Of a stretch of 64,000 nt of DNA, positions 1 to 12,089 are shown piece by piece. Where the stretch lies: NCBI RefSeq assembly GCF_023053635.1, contig NC_086172.1, forward strand, positions 92,346,181 to 92,410,180. The letters are read 5' to 3'. This stretch comes from Elgaria multicarinata webbii. Its lineage: Eukaryota; Chordata; Lepidosauria; Squamata; Anguidae. The stretch's first letter is position 1, and every line of letters begins with the position of its first letter. The notes beneath the pieces are model-generated. The model saw only the letters and a program-made list of their open reading frames with translations, was not told where the DNA came from and made no database searches. A program made the position numbers and the translations under genes.

Positions 1-240
1 ACCAGTGGTCTGACTCCATGACCCTTTTCAGACAACACGCTAAACCACAGTGGTTCAGCACTTTAAGCTAAACATTATGGCTTAGCATGTCATGTGAACC
101 ATTCCTAACCATGGTGACTACATAACCACGGTTTAAACACGCTCACTCACCAATTGCTGCAAAAGGGTTAGCGGACTTACTGTGGGTTAGCGTGTTGTCT
201 GAATGGGCCCTATAGAAGGCCGCTTCCTATGTTCCTACTT
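1..240. mobile_element. SINE interrupted by a hAT-like MITE
   Basis: accagtggtctgactc (1-16) and aaggccgcttcctatgttcc (about 216-235) are two parts of the squamate tRNA-SINE tail. Between them (about 22-210) is an element with inverted ends cagacaacacgctaa / ttagcgtgttgtctga, of the family also seen at 50270 and 56500. Confidence 0.65.
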
Positions 241-670
241 CTTTATCTACCCACTGTAGCTTGTAAATGCTCTGGCAGCAAACTTGTCACACTCTTCTGC
301 AACAAGCACACTTGTTGGTGCTACAGAATTGATAAATAGGAGCAGAACATCTACGTACAAGTTCTTCATCCTAAGTAGTTTGTAGATTCTGGCCTAAATG
401 CCCTTGCTAAAGGCTACTTAGCGAATTTGTGTAGAACTAAGAACTTGGATCTGGATTTATAGCCCTTTATGATTGAATCACCCTTTATGTGTGGGCCCCG
501 CTACTGTTCATGCTCTCTATTTTTGCAGCTATAAACATTAGCAATATGTGGTCAGGAAATGTGGTATGTTTAGACAAAGATTCAGAAAAGGTGATGGGAA
601 ATTAATTTTTGCTGTCTCCTCTTTAATAAGATGCTTAGTTGACATTTGCAGTGTATTGTCACTTTTCCAG

Positions 671-730
671 ACAAATGGTGTTGCAGCGTCTTTGTGATTC
701 TGATTCCCCAACTCTGCTTGAAACAAGCAG
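671..730 (+). CDS. SAAL1: SAAL1 coding exon (first in window)
   Basis: Acceptor cttttccag and donor gtaagc bound 60 bases. The first base completes a codon from an exon outside the window. It reads [19 protein letters not shown] and leaves two bases (AG) for the next exon. Confidence 0.93.
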
Positions 731-3700
731 GTAAGCTATTTTGTTAAACAATCTCAGCATAAAGTACTGCTAGGTATTCAGTTCTATTGCATGTAAATAA
801 TTATCAATTGATTTGCTTTTTATTTTCTAAATTAGGCCTTTAATCTTATATATACTTACTTGGGAATAACTACTACTGAACTCAGTAGAATATTTCCAAG
901 GCTTCCTGATTCCCACTCCTTGTTTAAATATCACAATTGAATTAATTTCACTCATTATTTGTCAGATTTTTATTTTAGTTGTATATAATAGGCTTATGCC
1001 TCATTTACACTTGCGCAGGAAAAAAAATGGCATTGAAGTCTTATGTATGTCTGCTCAGAAATTCCATGGAATTCAGTGTGGCCTATTCCTGGGTATGTAT
1101 AGGATTTGCATCCTGAATCTGTTTTTTTTTTTTAAATTCTATGCTAATTAAGGTTGCATTTTCTTTTTAGGTTGTTGCTGACTTGCCTCTGCCAATCTGA
1201 AGTGGCTAGTATTTGGGTGGAAAGAATCCGAGGAAGTCCGTCAGTGTATGACTGTATCTGTTTTATCATGTCTAGTTCTACAAATGGTAGGCTACTAAAT
1301 AATTTGAGCATTGCTCTTGTCAAACTAAAGGTTTTATTAAAAAGGGTTCAGTCCTTCTTCAAATGCAGTTTAGCATGATTCCTGGTGTATCTTTATCAGG
1401 GGAATGTTAAAAAAAAAAATCCTTCTTACTAAAAATTTGTTCTAATCATTTTTTTTAAATAGAAAAGTTTCCTGTGATTAAGAGTTCTTCAAAACACATT
1501 GGGAACCAACCATGCCAACCACTGCAGCTGTTTTTGTGTTTGGTGTCTTCTTACTTATGGTTCCTACGTGGGCATAGAACCTGCACATGGAAGGCTCTCT
1601 TTAAAGTTTAACAGAGCCCTGTGTCATTCTGTACATCCATGGGTTCCTGTATTTGTGCACTGAGAGGAGCAGGGAGGATAGAGACAGGCCTGTGTTAAGC
1701 CTATGGGGTTCTGAATTGCATGCAAGAAAGAATTCTATGCTAACTCAAGTAATCTTCATGAGAACCACAAATGCCTGGATTTGTGGATTTAATTAAAACT
1801 TACTTTTGAAGGATATACATGTGCTATAGAGGGTCTTAAAAGGAAAACAAAGGTGCCAGCTTTTTCTTTTTCTTTTTTGCTTTGCAGCTCTACCAGGTCC
1901 AGATTCTCACCCCTCCGCTGCTTTTTTAAAGTGCATGGAACTTCTAGGGTGCAACCCTATTGGGCTGTCACCCACTAGAAAGAAGGTTCCAATGCAGGCA
2001 GGCGGGAGGGGAGAGAAGAGAGAGAGGCTATTTTCACCTTTTTGTCCTTTTTTCCCCATAGATGGGCCTCTGAGCCCATCTGTGGAGTTGTGCTGGCAGG
2101 GGCGCATCCAGAGCTGGACAGGCCACAAAATCCAGCAAAACCTGGCCTCTCCAACCCTCCTCGCCCACCAGCATGCCCCCCTTTCCTCTTCCCATCCTTG
2201 TCAGAGGTCATGACACTGACCTTGGAAGAGGAGCTGCTGCAGAGCTTCATGCAGTGGCTGGAACAGGGATAATGATCCAAATGGGAATTTTCACTTCCAC
2301 AGTTGTACCTCTGTCTATGGCCTTGGAGGTGATAAATCCCAGTATTCTACAGCCCTTCAGACAATGTCTAGGATTGCACCCTTAAATCTTGTCTTAAAAT
2401 GAGATTTACACATCCACATCTTAAATGTGGGCTTAAACTATAGGTCTCAGCATTCTGATATGGAAGTTAAATGAAAATTATCTGAATTCATGTGTGTGGG
2501 TGTTGTTGTGTCGAATACAAGATTTGGGGATTGTGGCCACAAACTTCTCAACCCATTTTAAGTGTTATGTTGTAATGTCTGGAAATTTAATCAGTCCTGC
2601 AGCTCAGGAACCTGAGGGATTATTATTACTTTGGCCACTGGGTACAATATTTAATTATTTTTTAAAAAATCTGTCCTTCCTTCCCACTTCAAGTCCTCAA
2701 GTCCTTAAATCACAACGATAAATATAACCAGAAGAAAACATACTAAAATAAATATTGAAATCATTTTTTGAGTTTTGCTTTCTAAGAAGTGACCAAAAGT
2801 GAATTTTGTTTGGTATTAGTTCAGCAATATTTAAATTATGTTCAATCTTTGTTACAGTGGAGTTGCTGGTGAAAGTAGGTGAGGTGGTCGATAAATTGTT
2901 TGACACGGATGAAGAATTAATGTTAAACTGGATTAAAAAAGGTTCTCATCAGTTAGTGGGGCAGCCTACCAATGATTCTTCAGATGAACATCCAGATTTT
3001 AAGATTGTACCCTGTCTGCTTGAAGCTGCAAAACAAGTCTGGTATGTCTGTGTTTGTATATACATGGATACATGTGGTACAATATTACAGCTCTTTCATA
3101 CTGCAGTAATTTTGAGTAAAATTAACCCAAAATGTTTAAAAATGGACCAAATATATCTACTAACTAAATCACATTAGCTTTCATTGTTTGAAAAGGTGGT
3201 TTTGAGAAGGATCTTCAAGGCTATATCCATAAGAGATTTCTTAGGAATTCCCGGGAAAGAAAAACACGTATCTGCATTAAGTATAATGGAGATATTTCGT
3301 TAGTAGAGGGTTTTTTTTTGGTATGCTTGTACAAAGTTATGGGTATCTAAAATGCTCTTGCAGACGGAAGCTCATCTGCAGTGATCTTTAGTACCTTATT
3401 GATTCTGCTGCTCTTTCCTGTTATGAGCAACTTGTGCTGCCTGTCTAACTTGGGTACCAGCCACAATTGAGCCTTCGGTTTGAAGGCAAATATGTGTTGA
3501 TGCTTTGCTTGCTTGCTTTTTCTGCTACCGACATGTCAGGCCATAGAGAGTACAGCGCTTCTTTCCCAAGACATGCTTGCACTGTATGGCACAATATGGC
3601 CTAAGTGCTACTTTGTTATGTCCCAGTCACAGGAACACAAAGCAGCATGGGTGTTTACATCTATAATAGGAATATGCCTCTGTGTGCCTCTCTGTAGGCT

Positions 3701-6700
3701 TATGCTTACTGGTGGAGGTGGGTTTTGTTCACTTAAGCAGAGGAAATGTGAACACACCCGAATAAACATTGCTTGTTCACTTTAAATATTACTGGAAATG
3801 GAACCTGAATAACAATTTCAGTTTAGCCAAGTTGGGACTGAGAGGTTAGATAGAAATACTTTAATAACTACATTTTATATACACACAAAGATTTATTGGT
3901 AATAGTTCTAAACAGAATTTGTAATTCTTTACTGCAGCTCAGATAACAATTCAGAAGGACTTGATGTTTATATGCATATCCTACAACTGCTCACTACTGT
4001 GGATGAAGGCATTCAAACAATTGGTAATATTTTTGAATTACACTTGTATTGTGACTGTATTTGTAAAGAGTGTTTTGACAAAGACGTTTTTCACATGTTA
4101 ATTGATTGTCCTTTTTTCTTATTCTCAAGTACATTCTCCTGATAGAGGAAAAGAGACTTGGAGTTTCCTGTATAATCTCATTTGCCATGAACTCTGCCAA
4201 CTAGATGATCCACCAATTATTGTCCAAGAACAGAAGACAGTGTTAGCTTCTATTTTATCCGTGTTATCAGCCATCTTTGCTTCACAGACTGAACAGGAAT
4301 ATGTAAAGATGGAGAAAAGCAAGTGTTTTTTTTTTCATTTATTTGAAATTTTAGAAAACATTATTTAAGGATTTTTGGGTGTAAGCGTTTTAAAGAGGGG
4401 GAAAGTGGCTTTCGAAGGTGCCGTAAACATCACAGTGGTGATGGGGAATGAGAAAAATGTGCAGGAATGTGCTCATCTAGCTGTAGCCAAGTTTCTGTGT
4501 GGAACACAACTCTGTGACTTCCCAGTATGTGAAAACATGCCATACTGTCTTCCCCCTTTAATGCTTATGTTCTTTTGGGAATGGAGAGGAGTGATGATTA
4601 TTTTGATACCTGAACATTCGTTATTATGATTTATTATAAAGCATGTCAAAGCGCATTTTAATTTTCTGTCAAAATCTTCACAGCAAAACCTCTTGCAATA
4701 TCTGCTACTAGAGACTCCTGTCAATATTAGTCCATAAAATTTGTTTTTACTTGGTTTGTATATCAGATATGCCTCTAATTGAAAGCTTGATTAGAGTTCT
4801 ACAAAACATGGATGAATGTGGAAAGAGATCTATGGACAGTTCCAACAAATCAAAGTCAGAGGAGGCTGGCAAGAAGGGAATAATGGAGGAAGATTTCCAT
4901 TTAAAAATATTGAAGGACATCTGTTGTGAGCTACTCTCTAATATGCTTCAGGAACTATCTAAGGTAAAAAATGTGTTAACCTGCTTTTAATTTCAGCCTG
5001 GGTTTCTTCCTAGTGCAGTGATTGCTAGGATCAGTAGGAAAAGTTAGTTTTTAAATGTTGCCAGGATGCGGGAAAAGGATTTTATGATATGTGGTAGACA
5101 CATACACAGCGTTGCTTCTCCACATGAAAAATGATGGAGGAAGTCTCCTTGTGTGTGGCTGGCTTGCATTTAAAAACAGCTGTGTCAGTTAAGATTCTCT
5201 CTTGATTTCTGCAACAGTCTGATTAGAAAACTTAGTTACCGTATTTCTTCGATTGTAAGACGCTGTCGATTGTAAGACGCACACTAATTTCAGTACCACC
5301 AACAGGGAAAAAACCCTAAGACACACCCGCAATTCTAAGACGCACCCCATTTTTAGAGATGTTTATATGGAGAAAAAAGTGTGTCTTAGAATTGAAGAAA
5401 TAGGGTACTATAAATACTAGAGAACAAGGCATTTCTAACAAGTTAAAAACTTTGTGGGATGAATTCTTTTCATGAGGCACTTGAATTAAAGAGAATATAC
5501 ATCTGGTCTCTTGGTTTTTTAACACTGATTTCTTAGTTCTTGTCTAAGAAGTCCTGCAGCCTAGCAGAGCATTTACAGTACAATATCACTCCTGCGGCCA
5601 GGCTGATCCAGATTCTGGCATCCACATCAGGGTTCTGAGGCACACGTGAAGCTCATACAAAAGCTGCCATCTCCATTCATTTGAATATTGTTATAGATCT
5701 CCATATCCAGAGCTATTGCTAATATTAAAGTGTTTGATAACTCCTTGATTACCTGGGCTCCAGGTGTGCGTTGGAGTCCCATGGAGCTTTTCATGAGCAC
5801 ATTGATTTACATTAGTTCTCTAGCACTTGAGTTCCATTGACAGCATTTTATTAGCTGTACAGTATCACATGAACATATTTATTTCCTTTTATTATGTAAG
5901 ACCTATATGTGATTATATGTAGAATTTTAATATTGATGTCCCTTCATACTGTATTTATTTGATATGCAAATGGCCTATGGCCTAAGCATTAATAAATTAC
6001 TACTACTACTATTAATTTATTCAGTTGGGTGACAACATAAATTTCCTGTATTAAAATATGTATAGACTAATAATGGTTTGGTGTTTTCAGGAAAACATAC
6101 TAGAGGGGCTCAAGCAAGGTCATTTAAACGAACAGAAATGTTGCTGTACATTCCAAAATCTCCTCCCTTTGTATTTATCATCGGTATGTATTATCTTGGA
6201 AATAAGCAAAAAACTGTGTGTAACTTGACTGTAAGGATAGGTTGAGAGAAACTGCTTTGATGGTACAGCATCATCTGAAAGACTAGAGGCCTGCCGTCAA
6301 ATATTTGGCTGGGAAATTAACATTGACATGTGAAAACTAGTCCCACCTACCTCTTTTGGTTCTCTGGCCCAGTGCCTACCAGCTCCCCAAATGTCTTTTG
6401 TTACTAAAGCTTTGGAGTGCTGCTTCCAAATCAAGGGAACTCATCCTAGGTGAGAGAGCGAAGCTTTAGACTGACAGCAAGGAAGGCAGGAACTGAGGGT
6501 CACTCCCCCACAGCCCTATTGCAGTCAACAGCCGCTACGAACATAAGCTACAAAGTCAGTTCCAATAAGTTTAATGGAACTTAATCCCAAAGTAGTGTGC
6601 ATAGGATTGCAGCCTAATTGTAACCTGGATGTCTACAGTAGCTCCTGTGAATCTGAAAGGAAGACAAGAGGAGCTAAGACAGCCTGTTGAAGTATCTGCA

Positions 6701-8964
6701 TGCCTTGTAGTTCTGCTGCCTTTGAAGCAAGTACTGGCCTTGCCTGCCTGGGATCTGAGAGCCTGAAATTCCAGAGAAGCTGCAATAATCAGGGCACAGC
6801 TTCTCTTCTCCGCTGTACTGCTGTGCTCCTATGAAGTTAAGGTTATGACATGTACCAAACACCCCACTCTCTAGCTGCCATATACATGTGCTATTCATGG
6901 CAAGGCATCATTGCCATAAGCACAATTAGAGATGTGAGGGCCCGGAAAAAAACTGGATTTTTTTTTTGGGAAAGCTGTTTTCCCCCCAAAGCCTTCCCCC
7001 CCCCCCCAAAAAAAAAAAATTAGGGGGGGATGAAGAAAAAATGGATTATGGAATGTTTATTTTAGCATGATGAATAAAATGTTTAAGACAAGGTGTTCAT
7101 ATATTTACTTCTCCAAATGGTTTCTAAAAACTATGTACAGTGTCAGATTATTACAATTTCTGTGCACCAAGGACAAGCAAGTCTTAGGTTGTAAACTGAG
7201 ACCGTTTATTCGTTCAGTCGTTTCTGACTCTTCGGGACTTCATGGACCAGCCCACGCTCTGCCTCTAGGGGGCACTGCTATTGATGCAGAGACTGAAACT
7301 GATAGTGATGGCTATAGCTCAGAAAATGAGTCTGATTAAATTTCATGCATATTCATTGAATCTTGGTCCCGCCCCCGTTTTTCTCAGTTCTTTTTATGGG
7401 AATGGGTGCTCTATGTCTGCATGACACTGGAGGACTGGCAGAGACATAAATAATTCCATTGTTACTAATGTTAATGGTTTCTTCTCTTGTTTTTGTTTTA
7501 AATGGTTTTTTGCCTGCTCCTCAAAAACTGGTAAAACCGAAGAGGTTCCTTACAGTTCAGGTGTTCCTTACAAAAAAAGTCAATTCAATTTGTAATACTT
7601 GTTTGAATACGCTGTACTTTTAATATACCAAATGTGTTAATATTATGCCAAACCAACTTGTACATAATTACGTTTTATATTCCTAAAATAACAAAGTCAC
7701 TTTCAATCTGCCAAAAATGCTAATATTGCATTTCCCCCCCAATTTCCTCCAAGAATTTCCATTTTTCTCTGACCTCCCCCCCACCCCCCGGAAAAAAAAC
7801 GTTTTTTTCCCCATGGCTTCAAAATTTCCAGAAGTTTTACATTTCTAAGCACAATACAATATAGCTAGATTGGTTTAGATTCAATTTATACAAAATGCTA
7901 ATCCTTTTACATGTCACCACTGAAGTATGGTTATAGACATCTTATGCATTGGATGAATAGCACCTTCAGAGAGAGTTGTTTCTCTCTTTGGTGAATTTAT
8001 TTATTTATTTAAAACATTTATATCCCGCCCTATATCAATAAGATCTCAGGGCGGCGTACAGATAAAAGCATACAGTATAAAAACAATAAATATACACAGC
8101 TAAAAACAAATTAAAGCATAAACCAAGTTAAAACAATATATAATTTAAAAGCTGTAAAACTATTAAAATAGTTAAAACAATATGCCTAGTGAATTCAACC
8201 ATTAAAAGCTTTGTTAAAAAGCCATGTTTTGACTTGGCGCTGGAATATAATCAGCGTTGGCGCCAGTCGGGCCTCCAAGGGGAGGGCATTCTACAGTTGG
8301 GGAATAAAGGTGTACAAACAAGAAAAAAGAAAAGGGTGGCCTTCGCGATATACCTATACCGGGGAATTAAGGTGAACATTGATATTTGTACTGGTATGAG
8401 AATCCTTATCACATTAGCTCTTCATGTGATTGTGGACGTAATAGTGAGTTAATGCTGCCATCTGGATCCACACTGTATCTGTTTTTAATACAGAGGTGTC
8501 CATCTCTTGTTGTTTAAACCAAAGCAATACTTTATTTCCCATACCTTGAGCATATATTTATGTTCTGAGGATAGCAATCCAAACAGTGAAAGTTTTATGA
8601 AGTATGTCTTCAGTTTCGTGGCCATTGCACACTATTTGCATTCACTTATACAAGTGAAGTTGGAAACTTAGGAGATCATGGAAGCAATTAGACATTGAAA
8701 ATAATAATCATAACTTCAATAGCATTAACTAGTGTGGAATCAACTAAAATTTTGAAAAGGATTGAAATCCATTTGGGTGGTTCATCATTAACCTATTCAA
8801 GCTGCTTTCTGTCGTATTAATTCCTGTGTCCCACCTGACTCAGTTCATTGACACTAATATTTTATTTCCAGGTGGAGAGCTTCCTTGAAGTGCTGCATGA
8901 AGCTGATCAGGCCCTTGCTGACAGCTTAGGAAGAAGTTTCCCAAGCTTGAAACTCCCAACATAG
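671..8964 (+). CDS. SAAL1: SAAL1, 3' part (eight terminal coding exons)
   Basis: Serum amyloid A-like 1 (also called SPACIA1) is a nuclear or cytosolic armadillo-like helical protein linked in mammals to fibroblast proliferation; its biochemical activity is unclear. Eight exons join in frame into 338 residues, about 70% of the 474-aa human protein, so the N-terminal part lies upstream of the window. Recognisable family segments in order are [119 protein letters not shown] and the C-terminal FPSLKLPT before TAG. All acceptors are AG. All donors are GT except after the fifth exon here, where GC is needed to keep frame. Codon phases match at every junction, so the gene looks intact. TPH1 lies downstream on the same strand, as in human. 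Confidence 0.95.
1171..1286 (+). CDS. SAAL1: SAAL1 coding exon
   Basis: Acceptor ttctttttag, donor gtaggc, 116 bases. It contains [19 protein letters not shown] and [11 protein letters not shown], closely matching the mammalian protein. It ends in phase 1. Confidence 0.95.
1287..2857 (+). other. SAAL1 intron with a candidate TIR element
   Basis: No coding exon is visible. A GC-richer island at about 1948-2385 is bounded by inverted ends (agggtgcaaccctat and ataggattgcaccctt-like), suggesting a roughly 437-bp non-autonomous DNA element. Open frames of 70-100 codons on both strands there are by-products of its base composition. Confidence 0.4.
2858..3041 (+). CDS. SAAL1: SAAL1 coding exon
   Basis: Acceptor cttgttacag-type tract, donor gtatgt, 184 bases. 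It encodes [20 protein letters not shown] and ends [12 protein letters not shown]. An acidic stretch ([10 protein letters not shown]) lies in the middle, as in the human protein. It ends in phase 2. Confidence 0.95.
3938..4023 (+). CDS. SAAL1: SAAL1 coding exon
   Basis: Acceptor ctttactgcag, donor gtaata, 86 bases. It encodes [20 protein letters not shown]. Phase 2 in, phase 1 out. The following intron is only 106 bases (4024-4129). Confidence 0.94.
4130..4318 (+). CDS. SAAL1: SAAL1 coding exon with probable GC donor
   Basis: Acceptor attctcaag, 189 bases, encoding [20 protein letters not shown] and [12 protein letters not shown]. The next exon needs a phase-1 junction. The only nearby GT (4323) would shift frame into an early stop, whereas gcaagt at 4319-4324, the classic GC-AG donor consensus, keeps the family reading frame. 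Confidence 0.9.
4319..4766 (+). other. Probable GC-AG intron of SAAL1
   Basis: A 448-base intron begins gcaagt and ends tatatcag. Frame and family homology across the join (KMEK then MPLIESL) require a phase-1 donor, and only the GC site supplies it. Confidence 0.75.
4767..4963 (+). CDS. SAAL1: SAAL1 coding exon
   Basis: Acceptor tatatcag, donor gtaaaa, 197 bases. It encodes [19 protein letters not shown], a lysine/serine-rich linker, then [20 protein letters not shown]. It ends in phase 0. Confidence 0.95.
5237..5407. mobile_element. Short non-autonomous DNA transposon (CCGTATTT ends)
   Basis: A 171-bp element in a SAAL1 intron has inverted ends: left ccgtatttcttcgattgtaa, right (reverse complement) ccctatttcttcaattctaa. 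The interior repeats the taagacgcac motif several times. It is a MITE by structure; the superfamily is uncertain. Confidence 0.6.
6091..6183 (+). CDS. SAAL1: SAAL1 coding exon
   Basis: Acceptor gtgttttcag, donor gtatgt, 93 bases, 31 codons in phase 0. It encodes [20 protein letters not shown], matching the human segment around KCSSAFQNLLPFY. Confidence 0.92.
7201..7257 (-). mobile_element. BovB (RTE) LINE 3'-end fragment
   Basis: The reverse complement reads gcgtgggctggtccatgaag and then gaagagtcagaaacgactga. This matches the terminal bases of the larger BovB copy at 48890-48945. It is about 57 bp, so it could also be a BovB-derived SINE tail. Confidence 0.7.
7995..8330 (-). mobile_element. 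LINE/SINE 3' end, minus strand (cccgccct family)
   Basis: A TTTA-repeat tail is followed by acatttatatcccgccctat and agggcggcgtaca, a common squamate retroposon 3' end read in reverse. Related tails occur at 15419-15560, 31060-31330, 49575-49690 and 59728-59800 (reverse) and at 37545, 41565 and 44330 (forward). The clade is not resolved; L2-like is my guess. Confidence 0.5.
8872..8964 (+). CDS. SAAL1: SAAL1 terminal coding exon
   Basis: Acceptor tttatttccag; it reads [19 protein letters not shown] and ends FPSLKLPT then TAG at 8962-8964. This matches the human C-terminus in length and sequence. Confidence 0.95.
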   Translation: MESFLEVLHEADQALADSLGRSFPSLKLPT

Positions 8965-9375
8965 GAACACATGTACTATATTTTCTTGCAGGATGACTTT
9001 GAATCTTTCATTAGTGTTTTAAGAAAGCAATGCGTGAAGAAGTTTAAATCATGTATTTCTTTAACATCTTTGCAAGGAAATTCAGATGAGAATCCTCATT
9101 AAACAAAGGTGGAGGCGGTAATGGCATAGAAAACAATCTCTCCTAAAGTCTGTTTTGCATCCACAACTCTACATTTTTAAGTGCTGTACATGAGGAGGGA
9201 ATGCAAACATGTTTTTATATTTTAGTCGCCATTGAGGTTGTGGATCTCAATTTTGTTGAACAATGAAATATGCTTCAACTATTTTGAAACAGTTTTTGTG
9301 TTGTTGTTTTTAAAGTTGGCTATTAATAGTAATGTTACTTCAGGTATCTTTTAATAAAAAAAAATCATTGGGTTC
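8965..9375 (+). other. SAAL1: SAAL1 3' UTR with proximal poly(A) signal
   Basis: This is AT-rich sequence after the TAG. A canonical AATAAA lies at 9353-9358, with cleavage expected about 15-25 bases later. A second AATAAA at 10421-10426 could serve a longer transcript. The boundary is inferred. Confidence 0.6.
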
Positions 9376-10310
9376 CCATATGGGAGCCATGCTCTGCTGT
9401 CTACTTGCTACAATTCAGTAGCAACCTTTTTGAAGACATCATTCAGTTTACTTGCATTAAGAATACTAAAGCAATGCATTTTAAAAAAAGTGAACTCTAA
9501 AACTGAAGAATTACTTAAATGTCATCATTTCTAGAACATTGTGTAGCATACATGTACTTCAGCCCATTTGTACTGTAATTGCTGAGTTTATTTGACTGTT
9601 GCTAAATGCAGCCCTAAAAAAGTTAGGATACAACAGTTCCGGTTCACATGAATGGCCAATGGTGAAATGGTCGTCATCTTGTGACTCTCTTGCCCAAGAA
9701 AACTTGAATGCAGATGATGTAGTTTTCCCAGTCTAACTTGTTGAAATATTAGAAGTAGCATCAAAACTGTACTTCAGCTTGTATAGTTTCTATAATATGG
9801 AACTGGAAAAAAAAGTGGGCCCGCTTTTTGATATCCATGCGTAACACACATCGAGAAATCTTTCTACACTATTTTGCATTATGTGTGCTCTGAACGACAT
9901 CCAAACTGTTTTTATGAAAGATATAATAGGTGGTGTTATGCACAACTGTATACTAATGTCTAGTTTCTGAAAGGATGGAATTATATCTGGTCATGGCGTT
10001 GGTGTTTGCAACTCTTACCAGGCACTGAAATTTTGAGCCGAGAAAAAAGAAGGAATTAAATGAGCCCAAAGGAACGGTATCATGACTGGGATCCAGACTG
10101 CAACAAGTGGCTGCTGCACTTGCATATGGGAGCAATAACACACACACACCCCGTTAAGCAGCAACTCCCATTCTTCCTACAAAGCCCCTTTCCAAGATCA
10201 AGGATTCCTCCAGAGGGGCAGCACATATGAGGAGTTGCTGTTAAGAGGAATGTTTGCCACTCCTCTGTGAGAGTGGAAATGAGTTTGGAACTCAAATTGT
10301 GTTTCTGCCA

Positions 10311-10368
10311 TCTTAACTAACAGCTACCATTAACTAACAGCTACCATCTTAACTAACAACTACCATTG
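10311..10368. repeat. Short tandem repeat, about three copies of a 17-21 bp unit
   Basis: The unit taactaacagctaccat is repeated about three times with small changes. Confidence 0.75.
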
Positions 10369-11664
10369 AGACTGGTTTTATATGTATATTGGAAATATAT
10401 TCTTGAAACTAAAATGTTACAATAAAATTTTTATGAAACGTGTATGCATGCATATACACACACGCACACACTCTAGAATGATTTTGTAGAAGTAGTGTTT
10501 TATGTTTATGTGTAGGTTGAAAAATATACCTCAATTACTCAGACTTGTAGTAGATCTGCATCCTATATTATTTTGGATGCGCATATGGCTGTAGCTTTAG
10601 GAAGTACAGATGAGTACTAGAGTGTTAGGTAGAGCTGCATGAAATTGTTGGAGCCTCGATGTTCACCATCACAAATTATGTATTTTTTGCACCTGTTCTC
10701 TGCTCTTCCTGGCAGCTCTTTCGGCACCATTTCTTCTAAGGCAAAACCTCCAGTGTTTTTCTTGTTGCTTGCTATAAGTATCAATCAGATCATATGGATT
10801 GCATGATGACATGGCACTATATATCTAGTGATGCCAGAGAGTGCAAAGGGACCCCTCTTACAGAGCTCATTCTGCATAGAAGGGGCAAAAGGAAATATGT
10901 CAGTCCACTGCCAAAGTAACCAGGCCAATGGTCTCTGCTGTGCTGCACAGCCCTGGCAGGCAGTGAAACCTCCAGCATAGCAGGGCCAGAGAGGTGAGCA
11001 TGCAGAAGAAGGAAGCTTCTATGGATGTGTCACTTGGTGAAGAACGGCTGCTTAAATTGGATGGACACCCAAGCGTAGATACTGCCCACTTGTGCTGCAT
11101 GGCTTTAAATAGGAAGCACATTCCCCTCCCCAGCTTAGGGATGGATTTCCAGATAGATATCCCATTTAAGCCAAGCTTTCTGACCCAAGAAGTGGTTGGT
11201 GTGTAAAAACACACTTCTGTGGGCTATCTTGGGTGAGGTGTTCGTCTTGCTGTGTCATGCCAGCGTTTCATTGTGCAGTAGGGCAAGTCAGAAAATGTCT
11301 TGGCAGCCCCAGCAATAAATACACTGATGCATTTCTCCTGTAGACAATATTGTGCATTTTCACATGTCCCCTTGGGGGAAAAAAGGTGGCACAAAATATT
11401 TTAGGATACTTGCTTACCATTTTGATTCAGCTCTGTTACCTAACAGTGGAATGTTTAGAAAGCCTAAAAATGGACTTTAGTGTGGTAGTAACCTCCAAAA
11501 TTTGATATGTTCCTAACTAGTAGTCAAGTGTGTTGACATTTGCGATAGAGATCATGTTTATGCATTACTTTTGTTACTTGGGGTACCTTAGGAATGAGTT
11601 CTGTGTGATTACTTTTTTGCACATCACCACTGTTAATGTATAGCATGCTTCTAATGTATAGCAG

Positions 11665-11811
11665 GGCTACTAGCCCTGATGGTTGTGTGCTATCCAGTAT
11701 TCGAGTCGGTAAGCCTGTGTGCACCAGTTGCTGGGGAACATGGGTGGGAGGGTGCCATGGTATGATCATACCCTTGGTATGATCCAGCCTGGCTCTTCTT
11801 ATGCTCTTCTA
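11665..11811 (+). mobile_element. CR1/L2-type LINE 3' end
   Basis: It contains ctactagccctgatggttgt, ttgctggggaacatgggtgg and ends ggctcttcttatgctcttct. The same 3' tail occurs at 13444-13551 and 31337-31717, and in reverse at 58400-58770. Confidence 0.6.
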
Positions 11812-11944
11812 CCTTCTTGTGGCAACTTCCTATGGCAGCAGCTGCCATCACCAGGTGTGGAAATTTCAGTGTCGAGTAGAAGATTGATTTGATAACAAGG
11901 TCCATTCGTCACAGAAGTAGTATGGAAAAGTCATTATATGGGAG

Positions 11945-12075
11945 CTTTGTAGCTCAGAGTTTAAACCTTAGAGAAGTCATTAGGAGTTCGATTTCTCTCA
12001 GAAAAGTTGGATTTGGCCAACGGTGTATGCTTTTGTTGAGGCACTGCCTTATTCTGAATGAGGCCAATGGCCTCT
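11945..12075 (+). mobile_element. Degenerate tRNA-derived SINE (candidate)
   Basis: An A-box-like tgtagctcagag and a B-box-like gagttcgatttc lie about 38 bases apart, as in tRNA-derived SINEs. It is heavily diverged and has no tRNA fold or CCA context of a real tRNA gene. Confidence 0.4.
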
Positions 12076-12089
12076 CCTAGTCAAGTATA

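Larger units (their letters stand above)
6184..8871 (+). other. SAAL1 last intron, repeat-filled
   Basis: No coding exon is visible. At about 6545-6625 lies a copy of the ggattgca foldback repeat. Between 6935 and 7850 a pyrimidine- and A-rich segment has roughly inverted ends (agagatgtgagg and ttacatttctaagc) and may be an old DNA transposon. A BovB tail sits inside it at 7201-7257, and a LINE-like 3' end lies at 7995-8330. Confidence 0.45.

Noticed and set aside
1907-2385. Cluster of overlapping open frames in a SAAL1 intron
   Set aside because: Overlapping frames on both strands in a GC-rich element with inverted ends. There is no homology and no exon structure.
7067-7339. Frame ending in an acidic tail ([18 protein letters not shown])
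   Set aside because: It runs through a BovB tail and low-complexity DNA. The acidic end is short and unrecognised.
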